A stretch of DNA of 26,373 nt. Source: a virus. Location of the stretch: positions 1 through 26,373 of the IMG/VR virus record IMGVR_UViG_3300008113_000312. One strand, given 5' to 3'. Shown here piece after piece: positions 8,370 to 15,431 of the stretch. The stretch's first letter is position 1, and every line of letters starts with the position of its first letter. The notes below the pieces were generated by a model. It worked only from the letters and a program-made list of their open reading frames with translations, did no database searches and was not told the DNA's origin. The position numbers were made by a program, and so were the translations under genes.

Positions 8370-8815
8370 GCTGCACTCCTAACGTAGGACAGGTTTTGAG
8401 ATTCACGGGTGAATCCAACCCGCCTCAGAAATTTGATCAGGCGCGGATCAGCGCCGGGCTCCAGCTCCAACACCGCGACCTTGATGGCCGACCGGCTCTT
8501 GACCCAGCGAGCGAACTCGCGCATCAGCGGCAGCCCAGCACCCGGCACGCGGCTGTAGTACAGCAGCACCGAGCACGAGAGCTTCTTGAACCAGAAGCTC
8601 GGCTGCACCACCGCGCCGACGCACGCCTGCACCTTGCCGTCCACCTCGGCCACGTAGACGAAGTGCGCGGGGTTCAGCGCCGCACGCACTGTGTCGGCCA
8701 TCGCATCGCGATCGACCTGAACCGGCAGCGGATCGCGCGACACCGACTCCACGGCGATGTCGACGATGGCCGGCACGTCTTCGAGCTTGGCCTTGCGGCA
8801 GACGATCTTGGTCAT
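8366..8815 (-). CDS. GNAT-like acetyltransferase (149 aa)
   Basis: The N-terminus (MTKIVCRKAKLEDVPAIVDI) has the usual GNAT beta1-alpha1 layout. A central strand (HFVYVAEVDGKVQACVGAVV) precedes YYSRVPGAGLPLMREF, where P91-G-A-G94 resembles the acetyl-CoA pyrophosphate-binding turn (Q/R-x-x-G-x-G/A). The C-terminal LIKFLRRVGFTRES matches the final helix-strand of the fold. The length is typical for the family. It overlaps the upstream hendecad gene by one base (TGATG) and the downstream gene by ATGA, so it is made together with virion genes. The substrate is unknown; a host or virion protein is possible. Confidence 0.78.
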   Translation of the reverse strand: MTKIVCRKAKLEDVPAIVDIAVESVSRDPLPVQVDRDAMADTVRAALNPAHFVYVAEVDGKVQACVGAVVQPSFWFKKLSCSVLLYYSRVPGAGLPLMREFARWVKSRSAIKVAVLELEPGADPRLIKFLRRVGFTRESQNLSYVRSAA

Positions 8816-11800
8816 CAGGGATTAACCCTCGCGTTGTTGATGATGCCGCCAGTGTTGCCTCCAGTACTGCCACCCCCAGTGCTGCCACCACCAGTATTAC
8901 CGCCGCCGGTGTTGCCGCCACCTGTGTTGCCGCCGCCGGTGTTGCCGGTGATCCGGTTGTAGTCGGCCACGGTGAAGTTGGTTCCCATGGCTTGGTTCCA
9001 CAACGCCACGGCTTGATTCGGATCGGTGATGCCCATCCGCCTCAAGTAGTCCAGGCCCGCTGCGGTGCCCATGTCGGCGCTGCTTGATGCGGCGGAGATG
9101 GCGGCCTTGAGGCCAGTCACGCTTGCGCCTGGGGTCACGACACCTGCGTTGCCGCCGGGAGCGGCAATCGTCGGCAACGTCGTGTTGTAGAACGTCGAGC
9201 CCCACTGCATCGAGGAGTTGGCCACATCGATCACGTTTTGGATGGCGGCTTTCTTTGCCGCCGGGTCCAGATTGCCATCGGCCTGGATCGCGTTGACCTG
9301 GTTCGTCGTGCTGATCGTGAGGTTGGCGGCAAAGCTCTTGCTCACGCTCGCTTGATTGAGCGTGTCTGCCAGCTTGGTCATCGCCTCTTGCTGGTCGCGG
9401 TCGAGCTTGGCTTGGGCGGCCTGGAAATTTTGGCGAGCAGTCTCCGCATCCTGGGCCGCTTTGATCTGCTTGTCGGCGATCGCCGTCTGCTGCACACGAT
9501 CCAGCTCGGCCTGCTTGGTCTGGAATTCTTGACGCGCAGACTCCAAAGCCTTGTTGGCTTCGATGCTCTTGTCGGTGAGCGCAGCCTGCTGAGCGCGATC
9601 GAGTTTGTTCTCGGCCGCGGTGAATTCCTGCTGGGCCTTGGCCAGCGTCACCTGCTGTGCACGATCCAGCTCATTCTGAGCAGTCTGGTATGCCTGCTGA
9701 GCAGCCTGCAGGTCCTTCTGAGCTTGGATCGACTTGTCGGTAAGGGCGACCTGCTGTGCGCGGTCCAGAGCATTCTGTGCCGCCGTGAAGGTCTGCTGAG
9801 CCTGCAGCATCGTGGTCTGCTGCTGACGATCGAGCGCCGCCTGTTCGCCCTGGAAGGCGCGATTGATGATGCCTTCCTTGGCCTGGAACTCTTGCCGCGA
9901 TTGCTCGAGCGCCTTAGTGGCGTCAATCTGCTTATCGGCCAGCATGATCTGCTGAGCACGATCGAGCTCGTTCTGCGTGCCTTGGAACGTGCGGTTGGCT
10001 TCGGCCAGGCTCAGGGCCTGGGCACGGTCGAGACCAGCCTGCTCAGCCTGGAAGGAGAACCGCGCAGTCTCTAGGGCTTGCTGCGCCGTAATGTTCTTGT
10101 CAGCCAGCATCAATTGCTGCGCGCGGTCCTGCTCGTTCTGATTGGCCTGGAACGTCTGTGCGGCCTGCGCCAGTGCGGTCTGCTGGGCGCGGTCAAGCTG
10201 AGCTTGCTCGCCCTGGAACTGACGGTTAATGATGCCTTCGCTGCGCTGGAATTCCTGGCGCGATTGCTCCAGTGCCTGCGTTGCGGTGATCTGCTTGTCG
10301 GCCAACATAATCTGTTGGGCTCGATCAAGCTCATTCTGCGTACCCTGGAAGGTGCGATTGGCCTCGGCCAGGCTCATTGCTTGAGCGCGATCAAGTCCGG
10401 CCTGCTCTGCCTGGAAAGCAAAGCGGGCGACCTCCAAAGCCTGCTGGGCCGCAATGTTCTTGTCGGCCAACATGATCTGGGCAGCACGATCCTTTTCCGC
10501 TTGGGAAGCCTGGAAGTTCTGCGATGCCGACTGAAGGTTGGCCTGCTGGGTCCGGTCCAGAGCAGCCTCGCCACGCTGGAAGTCCTGCCGAGAACGCTCA
10601 AGCGCCTGCTGGGCTGAGATGTTCTTGTCAGCCAGCATGAGGTCGGCGGCGCGGTTGCGTTCGCCTTCGGTAGCCTGGAACGTCTGGGCAGCCGTCTGCA
10701 GGGCCGCCTGCTGCGTGCGGTCCAGTGCGGACTCGGACCTTTGGAAGCTCTGACGCGACTGTTCCAGCGCCTGCTGCGCCGAGATGTTTTTGTCGGCCAG
10801 CATGATCTGCGTGGCCCGGTCCTTCTCGGCCTGTGTTGCCTGGAATGTTTGGGCAGCCTGGGCAAGGTTCGTCTGCTGCGTCCGATCGAGAGCGGCTTCG
10901 CCCCTCTGGAAATCCTGCCGTGCGCGCTCGAGCGCCTGTTGCGCCGTGATGTTCTTGTCCGCGAGCATCAGGTCCGCGGCCCGGCTCCTCTCGCCTTCCG
11001 ATGCCTGGAACTGCTGAGCTGCCGTCTGCAGGTTGGCTTGCTGTGTGCGGTCGAGCTGGTTCTCGGCGCGCTGGAACTGCTGCCGGCTGGCCTCGAGGGC
11101 TTGCTGAGCAGAGATGTTCTTGTCGGTCAGCATCAGTTGCTGAGCCCGATCCAGCTCCGCTTGAGTGCCCTGGAACGTCTGCTGGGCCTTCGCAAGATCG
11201 GTCGCCTGCTTGCGGTCAAGCCCGGCCTGTTCAGCCTGGAACGCAAAGCGTGCCTGCTCGAGGGCCTGGTTCGCAGTGATCTGCTTGTCCGCCAGCATGA
11301 GCTGCTGGGCGCGATCCCGCTCGGCCTGAGAAGCCTGGAAGTTCTGAGCCGCCGTGGCCAGTGAAGCCTGCTGGTCGCGATCAAGCTGAGCCTGGCCGGC
11401 CTGGAACGACTGCTGCGCCTGCTGCAGGGCCTGCTGCGCGGTGATGTTCTTGTCAGCAAGCATGATCTGCGTGGCGCGATCTTGCTCTGCTTGCGAAGCC
11501 TGGAAGGTTTGCTGGGCCTTAGCCAGGTCCATCGCCTGCTTGCGGTCCAGGCCGGCTTGCTCGCCCTGGAACGACTGGCGCGCAATCTCGAGTGCCTGGT
11601 TGGCCAGGATGCTCTTGTCGGCGAGCATGATTTGCGCGGCGCGATCCTGTTCAGCTTGGCTGGCCTGGAACTGTTGCGCCGCGGTCTGGAGCTGGAACTG
11701 CTGCTGGCGGTCCAGATTGTTCTGCGTGGCCTGGAAGGTTTGCTGCTTCTCCTGCAGCGTCGACTGCTGAATCCGATCAAGGTCCGCCTGAGCGGCCGTG

Positions 11801-12438
11801 AATTTCTGCTGAGCGAGCTGCAGAGCCTGCTGTGCTTCGACCGACTTGTCGGCCAGTGCGGTCTGCTGTGCGCGATCCAGTTCAGCCTGGGCAGCCTGGA
11901 AGATCTGTGTGGCCCTGGTCTGCTCCGCGGTGAACGCCTGGCCGGCAGTGCGCTCACTGGTCGTGAACTTGCGACCGGCCTCGTTTTCGCTGCGGGTGAA
12001 CTCCTGCTCACCAAACTGCAGGCCGAACTTGTTCTGTTCAGAGGCGTTGAACGCGCCGGCCTCATTGGTGAACTTCTGGTTGGCCAGGGCCTGGTTGGCG
12101 TAGGTCTGCGCGTCCTGCTGCGCCAAGGGCGTGATCTTGTCGATCATGGCCGCCACGCCGGCGCCCTGCGCCATGGAGCTGTTGACCAGCCCGCGCTGGT
12201 TCATGTTCTGCATCGCCAGCGTGCGGGCACGCTGCATCAGCGGGTTGTCCTTAGCCAGCAGCGACTCGACCTGGCCGGCCGAGGTTTCGGTCTGGCGATT
12301 CACCTCGCGCATCTGCGGGGTGTAGGTCTGAGCAGCAGCCATGCCGCTTTGGATCGCGCTGCCGACGATGCCATTCGACGACGACCCCTGCTGTTGCTGC
12401 TGGGTGTCGAAGGGATTGTTTGGTACCGTGGTCGCCAT
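8815..12438 (-). CDS. Giant hendecad-repeat rod protein (1207 aa), probable virion/ejection component
   Basis: Residues 1-127 are a Gln/Ser-rich start followed by helix. Residues 128-1029 are 82 consecutive 11-residue units without a register break. Residues 1030-1164 form a small non-repetitive domain, and 1165-1197 a GNTGGG-type tail. Within the array a five-unit block recurs (LDRAQQ-, MLADKN-, ALEQARxxFQ-, GLDR- and AxxTFQ-type units). It has no signal peptide or membrane helix. Hendecads normally form long, slightly right-handed or straight helical coiled coils; 902 residues at 0.15 nm each would span about 135 nm if fully extended. It follows the lysis genes and begins the probable ejection-protein block, so a conduit, ruler or packaged rod role is plausible but unproven. 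The start is supported by GAGGG 6 nt before the ATG. I cannot name the family. Confidence 0.92.
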   Translation of the reverse strand: MATTVPNNPFDTQQQQQGSSSNGIVGSAIQSGMAAAQTYTPQMREVNRQTETSAGQVESLLAKDNPLMQRARTLAMQNMNQRGLVNSSMAQGAGVAAMIDKITPLAQQDAQTYANQALANQKFTNEAGAFNASEQNKFGLQFGEQEFTRSENEAGRKFTTSERTAGQAFTAEQTRATQIFQAAQAELDRAQQTALADKSVEAQQALQLAQQKFTAAQADLDRIQQSTLQEKQQTFQATQNNLDRQQQFQLQTAAQQFQASQAEQDRAAQIMLADKSILANQALEIARQSFQGEQAGLDRKQAMDLAKAQQTFQASQAEQDRATQIMLADKNITAQQALQQAQQSFQAGQAQLDRDQQASLATAAQNFQASQAERDRAQQLMLADKQITANQALEQARFAFQAEQAGLDRKQATDLAKAQQTFQGTQAELDRAQQLMLTDKNISAQQALEASRQQFQRAENQLDRTQQANLQTAAQQFQASEGERSRAADLMLADKNITAQQALERARQDFQRGEAALDRTQQTNLAQAAQTFQATQAEKDRATQIMLADKNISAQQALEQSRQSFQRSESALDRTQQAALQTAAQTFQATEGERNRAADLMLADKNISAQQALERSRQDFQRGEAALDRTQQANLQSASQNFQASQAEKDRAAQIMLADKNIAAQQALEVARFAFQAEQAGLDRAQAMSLAEANRTFQGTQNELDRAQQIMLADKQITATQALEQSRQEFQRSEGIINRQFQGEQAQLDRAQQTALAQAAQTFQANQNEQDRAQQLMLADKNITAQQALETARFSFQAEQAGLDRAQALSLAEANRTFQGTQNELDRAQQIMLADKQIDATKALEQSRQEFQAKEGIINRAFQGEQAALDRQQQTTMLQAQQTFTAAQNALDRAQQVALTDKSIQAQKDLQAAQQAYQTAQNELDRAQQVTLAKAQQEFTAAENKLDRAQQAALTDKSIEANKALESARQEFQTKQAELDRVQQTAIADKQIKAAQDAETARQNFQAAQAKLDRDQQEAMTKLADTLNQASVSKSFAANLTISTTNQVNAIQADGNLDPAAKKAAIQNVIDVANSSMQWGSTFYNTTLPTIAAPGGNAGVVTPGASVTGLKAAISAASSSADMGTAAGLDYLRRMGITDPNQAVALWNQAMGTNFTVADYNRITGNTGGGNTGGGNTGGGNTGGGSTGGGSTGGNTGGIINNARVNP
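8848..8946 (-). repeat. GNTGGG/GSTGGG tandem tail repeat
   Basis: A six-residue (18-nt) unit GNTGGG, drifting to GSTGGG, is repeated near the C-terminus of the rod protein. It is a flexible Gly-rich tether. The near-identical 18-nt copies could change number by slippage without shifting frame. Confidence 0.85.
9352..12057 (-). repeat. Array of 82 hendecad (33-nt) units in 165-nt super-repeats
   Basis: This is the DNA encoding residues 128-1029 of the rod protein. Units of 33 nt are grouped mostly by five (165 nt). The ADK/TDK-type unit occurs 15 times. Nine successive copies in the middle are exactly 55 residues apart; the other intervals are 77, 66, 55, 66, 55 and 33 residues, all multiples of 11. 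Low stop-codon content in the repeat also leaves long open frames on the plus strand, which are not genes. Confidence 0.93.
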
Positions 12439-12453
12439 GCTGTGCCCTCAAGC

Positions 12454-12481
12454 AAAAACGCCCCGTTCAACGAACGAGGCG
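12454..12481 (-). terminator. Rho-independent terminator between endolysin and hendecad gene
   Basis: On the minus strand a 10-bp stem (CGCCTCGTTC pairing with GAACGGGGCG, one G-U) closes a GTT loop and is followed at once by TTTTT. It ends only 15 nt before the ATG at 12438, leaving no room for a promoter between them. Expression of the downstream gene must therefore involve read-through or antitermination, unless a promoter lies inside the hairpin region. Confidence 0.8.
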
Positions 12482-12517
12482 GCTCCGGGAAAGTCCAAGA
12501 CGGACTGGCCCGAAGCC
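12481..12517 (-). promoter_or_regulatory. Two-part leader hairpin abutting the terminator
   Basis: On the minus strand GGCTTCGGG pairs with CCCGGAGCC (9 bp, one G-U). Inside it lie a 2x2 internal loop (CC/TT) and a 5-bp helix AGTCC/GGACT with a 5-nt loop. It abuts the terminator helix directly, sharing base 12481, so the leader RNA would be two stacked hairpins. It could be a read-through regulator, an mRNA-protecting 5' structure or part of a small RNA. This is inference from base pairing alone. Confidence 0.6.
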
Positions 12518-12518
12518 A

Positions 12519-12548
12519 ATTCTAAATCATTGTGATACGTCACGCCAA
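12519..12548 (-). promoter_or_regulatory. Possible sigma70-type promoter at the end of the endolysin gene
   Basis: On the minus strand TTGGCG (12548-12543, four of six bases) and TAGAAT (12524-12519, five of six) are separated by 18 nt. A start about 7 nt on would fall at the foot of the leader hairpin. The -35 is weak and overlaps the endolysin stop, so this is tentative. Confidence 0.35.
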
Positions 12549-13163
12549 GCCCGAATTCAGCACGGCCAAGGCTTCCTTGATGTGCTTCTTCCGGTCCTCG
12601 ATCCCGATCGTGCCGCCGTTGATTTTCTTGGTCAGGCCGACCCAGTCGCCGGCTTCTGCCAGGCGGTTGCAGTCATGGGTCGACCAGAAGTAGCCGGCCG
12701 TCAACGCGGCGTACCGGGGCTGAGCCACCAGGTCCGGCTCCATCACCAGGTCCACCCCCAGCGCCTGGCCGGCGTGGTAGTAGTTGGCGTGCCCGGTGAG
12801 CTGGATGCAGCCGCGGCCGCGGAATCGGTAGCCGTCGCCCGACGCCTCGTCCCGGTTGCCCATCCGGCCGCCGTAGATCCGGTTGGCGATCTTCTTGGGC
12901 TGCCTGGCGTACTCCTGGGCCTCCTCGGGGGTGAACCCCCACGCGCGCCTGGGCGTGCGCGGGAACAGGCGCAGGAGCGTCTCGGCGCGGTAGTTCAGGT
13001 TCTCCTCGAGCACCCGGAAGTTCGCGCACTCGTGGGAGCACTGGCCGATGAAGGCGGCGATCTGCTGGGGTCGGGTAATCCCGAACTGGCTGAACGTCTC
13101 GTTCAGCGGGTCGACCCACTCGGGCCCGATGCGCAGCTTGGCCAGTTGCTCAGCGTTGACCAT
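12540..13163 (-). CDS. GH19-family endolysin (207 aa)
   Basis: It cleaves the peptidoglycan glycan strand at the end of infection. The protein is a single chitinase-class I/GH19 lysozyme domain. GQCSHECANF contains the catalytic acid candidate E45, and E53/E54 (VLEENLNYRA) is the probable second acid. FRGRGCIQLTGHANYY (about 114-129) is the diagnostic substrate-cleft motif. It has no signal peptide or N-terminal anchor, so it should stay cytoplasmic until a holin opens the membrane. GGGAG lies 7 nt before the ATG, and the gene overlaps the end of the i-spanin gene by 14 nt. The length is normal for phage GH19 endolysins. Confidence 0.95.
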   Translation of the reverse strand: MVNAEQLAKLRIGPEWVDPLNETFSQFGITRPQQIAAFIGQCSHECANFRVLEENLNYRAETLLRLFPRTPRRAWGFTPEEAQEYARQPKKIANRIYGGRMGNRDEASGDGYRFRGRGCIQLTGHANYYHAGQALGVDLVMEPDLVAQPRYAALTAGYFWSTHDCNRLAEAGDWVGLTKKINGGTIGIEDRKKHIKEALAVLNSGLA

Positions 13164-13653
13164 TGATCTGCTCCCTCATCTGGTTGTAGGCGTCGATGCA
13201 GGCGTTGAGCTGGGCAGTGTTCCGATCCGCCTGGGCGACTATTTCTGCGATGGCTGCGAGGGTTGCTCGCTCGGCATCAGTAGCTTGGTCAGCCTGTCGG
13301 TCAGGTTGACCTCCCGCTTGGTCCCGATCTCCGGCGGCAGGGGCGGCACTTGCGGGGGCTTGTGCACAACTGGGGGCGGGGAAGCGCACCCGGCCAGCAC
13401 GAATGGCACGATCCAAAGCAGACGACTTTTCGTTGAGCGCATGATTGACCTCCTGCAGCTTAGTGGCATTGCTGTTGAGCTGGAGCGCCATGGTCTGCTC
13501 TTTCTGGCGCGCCTCCTCATTCTTCTGCGCGATGGCGGCCTGCATCTCCACGTCGCGCGCAGCCCAGCCGACGTGATGGCCCCACCGGTACAGGGCATAG
13601 AGCGCCAGCACCATGGCCAGCGCGATGTAGACCGATCTGGGGATTGGGATCAT
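13150..13653 (-). CDS. Rz: Rz-like i-spanin (167 aa)
   Basis: This is the inner-membrane spanin subunit, which with Rz1 disrupts the outer membrane after endolysin action. An N-terminal transmembrane helix at about residues 7-24 (SVYIALAMVLALYALYRW) is followed by a charged, Gln/Glu/Lys-rich periplasmic helix. An Ala/Pro/Gln/Asp linker comes next (residues about 90-125) and a second helical segment ends the protein. The topology and the presence of an embedded Rz1 frame identify it better than sequence identity. The ATG overlaps the preceding stop as ATGA, and GGGAGG lies just upstream. Confidence 0.85.
   Translation of the reverse strand: MIPIPRSVYIALAMVLALYALYRWGHHVGWAARDVEMQAAIAQKNEEARQKEQTMALQLNSNATKLQEVNHALNEKSSALDRAIRAGRVRFPAPSCAQAPASAAPAAGDRDQAGGQPDRQADQATDAERATLAAIAEIVAQADRNTAQLNACIDAYNQMREQINGQR
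13239..13442 (-). CDS. Rz1: Rz1-like o-spanin lipoprotein, fully embedded in Rz (67 aa)
   Basis: This is the outer-membrane lipoprotein spanin, read in a different frame wholly inside the Rz gene. The start is at ATG 13442, with a perfect AGGAGG 6 nt upstream; a longer in-frame extension to 13598 has Arg-rich nonsense composition and is not used. The signal peptide MRSTKSRLLWIVPFVLAG ends in a lipobox with lipidated C19. The mature part is short and Pro-rich (PPPVVHKPPQVPPLPPE), typical of Rz1. The nested arrangement is the same as in phage lambda. Confidence 0.9.
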   Translation of the reverse strand: MRSTKSRLLWIVPFVLAGCASPPPVVHKPPQVPPLPPEIGTKREVNLTDRLTKLLMPSEQPSQPSQK

Positions 13654-14177
13654 CCGACCTCCCTGCGTGCGGCGGCCAGCTCTTCACGCTCGTGCTCGGG
13701 CTCGAGGTGATCGGGCGGCGTGGTGGGCGGCGGGCCTGGCGTCCAGGTCTCGTCCAGCTCCGGGTTCTGAATGCCCATCCAGTTCCAGTTGGGCATCTGG
13801 GTGGGCGACTGCCACGTGCTGGCCTGCGGCCCAAACGACTGGTACTGGCCAGGATAAGGCTGCATGCCGCACGGCGGCCGCGGTGGCTGTGGGGGAGCCC
13901 CGAACGCATTGGCAACGGCCTTGCCGGCGCGCTTGCTCATCACGCCACCGATACCGCCGACGATCAGCAGCACGATGTCGTTGAGCATCTTGGTGTAAGC
14001 CTGGTCGATGGGTGCCATCGACTTAATCGGCTGTGTCACGAACGTCACCGAGTACAGCAGCGCAACGACGATGAAGCACAGAATCATCGTGACCGCGATG
14101 ACCACGAAGCCCCAGATGCGGACCTCGAGATCTTCAGCGGTTAGTCTGGGCGTCGGGTGCTGGCTGTTGGGTTGCAT
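13650..14177 (-). CDS. Two-TM membrane protein, holin candidate (175 aa)
   Basis: Two hydrophobic helices are visible, at about residues 21-47 (IWGFVVIAVTMILCFIVVAL) and 65-81 (LNDIVLLIVGGIGGVMS). They are followed by a basic stretch (SKRAGKAV) and a long Pro/Gln/Trp-rich tail ending in charged residues. Being next to Rz/Rz1 and the endolysin, it is the best holin candidate in the window. The long Pro-rich tail is unusual for a holin, and other roles are possible. GGAG lies 10 nt upstream. The start overlaps the end of the lipoprotein gene by 44 nt, and the stop overlaps the Rz start as ATGA. Confidence 0.7.
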   Translation of the reverse strand: MQPNSQHPTPRLTAEDLEVRIWGFVVIAVTMILCFIVVALLYSVTFVTQPIKSMAPIDQAYTKMLNDIVLLIVGGIGGVMSKRAGKAVANAFGAPPQPPRPPCGMQPYPGQYQSFGPQASTWQSPTQMPNWNWMGIQNPELDETWTPGPPPTTPPDHLEPEHEREELAAARREVG

Positions 14178-14355
14178 TGATCTGCTTCTCCAGAACTGGC
14201 GCTACCAGGTACTCGGGGCACTGCTGAGTGAACAGGCACTTAGGTTTCTGGCAATCTGGCTTGTGGAAGTTCTCGGGGTTTTGGCACGCATAGCGATAGC
14301 GGTCCTCGCACCCGGCAAGGAGCGTCACGAGGATGGCCGCGATCAGAATCCGCAT
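14134..14355 (-). CDS. Small Cys-rich lipoprotein (73 aa)
   Basis: The signal sequence MRILIAAILVTLLAGC carries a clear lipobox (LAGC) with lipidated C16. The mature part starts EDRYRY and holds four further cysteines (C24, C35, C40, C46) in a Pro/Gln/Lys-rich background, so disulfides in the periplasm are likely. The C-terminus is polar and disordered. It is not an Rz1, since a clear Rz1 lies downstream and the mature region is not Pro-dominated. It could be a membrane-lysis accessory or a superinfection-exclusion lipoprotein. It overlaps both neighbours (13 nt and 44 nt), so its translation is coupled. Confidence 0.8.
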   Translation of the reverse strand: MRILIAAILVTLLAGCEDRYRYACQNPENFHKPDCQKPKCLFTQQCPEYLVAPVLEKQINATQQPAPDAQTNR

Positions 14356-14837
14356 TCCTTGGTCACCTTGCAGTGTTCATAGCCGTAGTAGGCAATGGCC
14401 ACCATGCCGCCCAACGCGCCGGTGATCAGCAGCGCACCAACAGCGGTCTCGATCATTTGCTGTGTCTGCTTGCGACGGCGCGCCGCCGCCTCTTTCTCGC
14501 GCTTGGCCTCAAGGGCTTCGTCGCGGTTCATCTGTGCCACGCGGACCTGAATGTCCTGCCAGACGTCGGCGTTGCCGGTCTGGAAGAACATCATCTTCAG
14601 ATCTTCCTCGAACTGACGCTGCTGCATCAGTTGCATCTCGATCTGGATGGCGGCGCCCATGTTGGAGCCGCCCTGCTTCTTGGCCTGTCTTACCGCTTTG
14701 GTGGCCTCGTGCTTGGCATCAAAGTACTTGCCAAGCAACGGACCCAATGACCGCACATCGTCCACAGTGGACGACGCCTTCTTGATAAGGTTGACGGCCG
14801 TCGAGACGGCCGCCATTGCGGTAAACGGGTCGATCAC
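14343..14837 (-). CDS. Helical protein with C-terminal TM anchor (164 aa)
   Basis: The gene starts at GTG 14837, overlapping the upstream stop as GTGA. The N-terminus (IDPFTAMAAVSTAVNLIKK) is followed by a long charged helical region rich in Met/Gln/Lys. A single transmembrane helix lies at about 131-152 (AVGALLITGALGGMVAIAYY), with a short tail holding two cysteines (C156, C162). The topology is tail-anchored. I associate this type with the lysis/membrane block of late phage operons, but the function is unknown. Confidence 0.75.
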   Translation of the reverse strand: MIDPFTAMAAVSTAVNLIKKASSTVDDVRSLGPLLGKYFDAKHEATKAVRQAKKQGGSNMGAAIQIEMQLMQQRQFEEDLKMMFFQTGNADVWQDIQVRVAQMNRDEALEAKREKEAAARRRKQTQQMIETAVGALLITGALGGMVAIAYYGYEHCKVTKECGF

Positions 14838-15058
14838 GGTTTGTCGGCTTTGCCGTCCAACTTGTCAAAGATCTGCTGCAGGATGTTCTTCACTTCCGCA
14901 ATGTCAGATCGATAGTCGTCCTTCTGCACGTAGGTCAAGGACATCTCTGCTTGCTTGTCCTCCAGCCGCTGGATCTTGCGGGTGATCCAGTTGAAGACGA
15001 ACACCGCAAGGAAACCCGCGACGCTGACGACGATGTTGAAAAGCTGCTGGTTCTCCAT
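14834..15058 (-). CDS. Small membrane protein with coiled-coil tail (74 aa)
   Basis: One N-terminal transmembrane helix at residues about 6-26 (LFNIVVSVAGFLAVFVFNW) is followed by a charged helix (TRKIQRLEDKQAEM). A second helix follows (DIAEVKNILQQIFDKLDGK). This one-TM plus coiled-coil plan resembles XhlA/DUF2730-type phage membrane proteins, often listed as lysis or holin accessories. The Shine-Dalgarno is weak. The stop overlaps the next start. The holin/accessory role is inferred. Confidence 0.75.
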   Translation of the reverse strand: MENQQLFNIVVSVAGFLAVFVFNWITRKIQRLEDKQAEMSLTYVQKDDYRSDIAEVKNILQQIFDKLDGKADKP

Positions 15059-15062
15059 GGCG

Positions 15063-15431
15063 CTACTTGAGAGTCAGTTGGTAATCGGTCGACAGGTACT
15101 GGACGATGATCTCGTCGATGATGTTCTGGATCGGCGTGTCCTCCTTCGGACGCACCTTGTACCGGTTGGCTTCGAGCCACTCACGCTGCTGGTACAGGAT
15201 CTCCGCGATTGTCCCTTGGTACTCGTTTTCGAGTAGGGGTAAATCCCGGATGCGCTGGCGAGTGCGCCCCATGTACGCCTCGGCCAGCTTGTCGGCCAGG
15301 GGCAGGATCTTGGTGTAGAACTCCTCCAACCCCTTGTGGCCGGCGTAGCTGCCAGGCCCTTCAATCGCGAAGTGCTCGCGATGCGCCAGGTCACGCGCCA
15401 GGAACAGGAGTGCGATGAATTGGCCGATCAT
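15063..15431 (-). CDS. DUF5856/ferritin-like helical protein (122 aa)
   Basis: The start is set at ATG 15431 because AAGGA lies 7-8 nt upstream and it does not overlap the upstream gene. A GTG at 15491 would add 20 residues but has a poor Shine-Dalgarno and overlaps by 34 nt. The protein is all-helical. The segment LARDLAHREHF and AGHKGLEEFYTKILPLADKLAEAYMG carries H17, H20, H32 and E36/E37, spaced as in small ferritin/Dps-like phage proteins (DUF5856). A metal or DNA-binding role is only suggested by that resemblance. Confidence 0.72.
   Translation of the reverse strand: MIGQFIALLFLARDLAHREHFAIEGPGSYAGHKGLEEFYTKILPLADKLAEAYMGRTRQRIRDLPLLENEYQGTIAEILYQQREWLEANRYKVRPKEDTPIQNIIDEIIVQYLSTDYQLTLK

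Noticed and set aside
9238-12525. Long plus-strand open frames opposite the hendecad gene
   Set aside because: They mirror the repeats, have Leu/Arg/Gly-rich composition, no promoters or good Shine-Dalgarno sites, and exist because the repeat codons lack antisense stops.
12454-12548. tRNA or tRNA-like gene in the leader
   Set aside because: Only two simple hairpins form; there is no cloverleaf, T-arm motif or CCA end.
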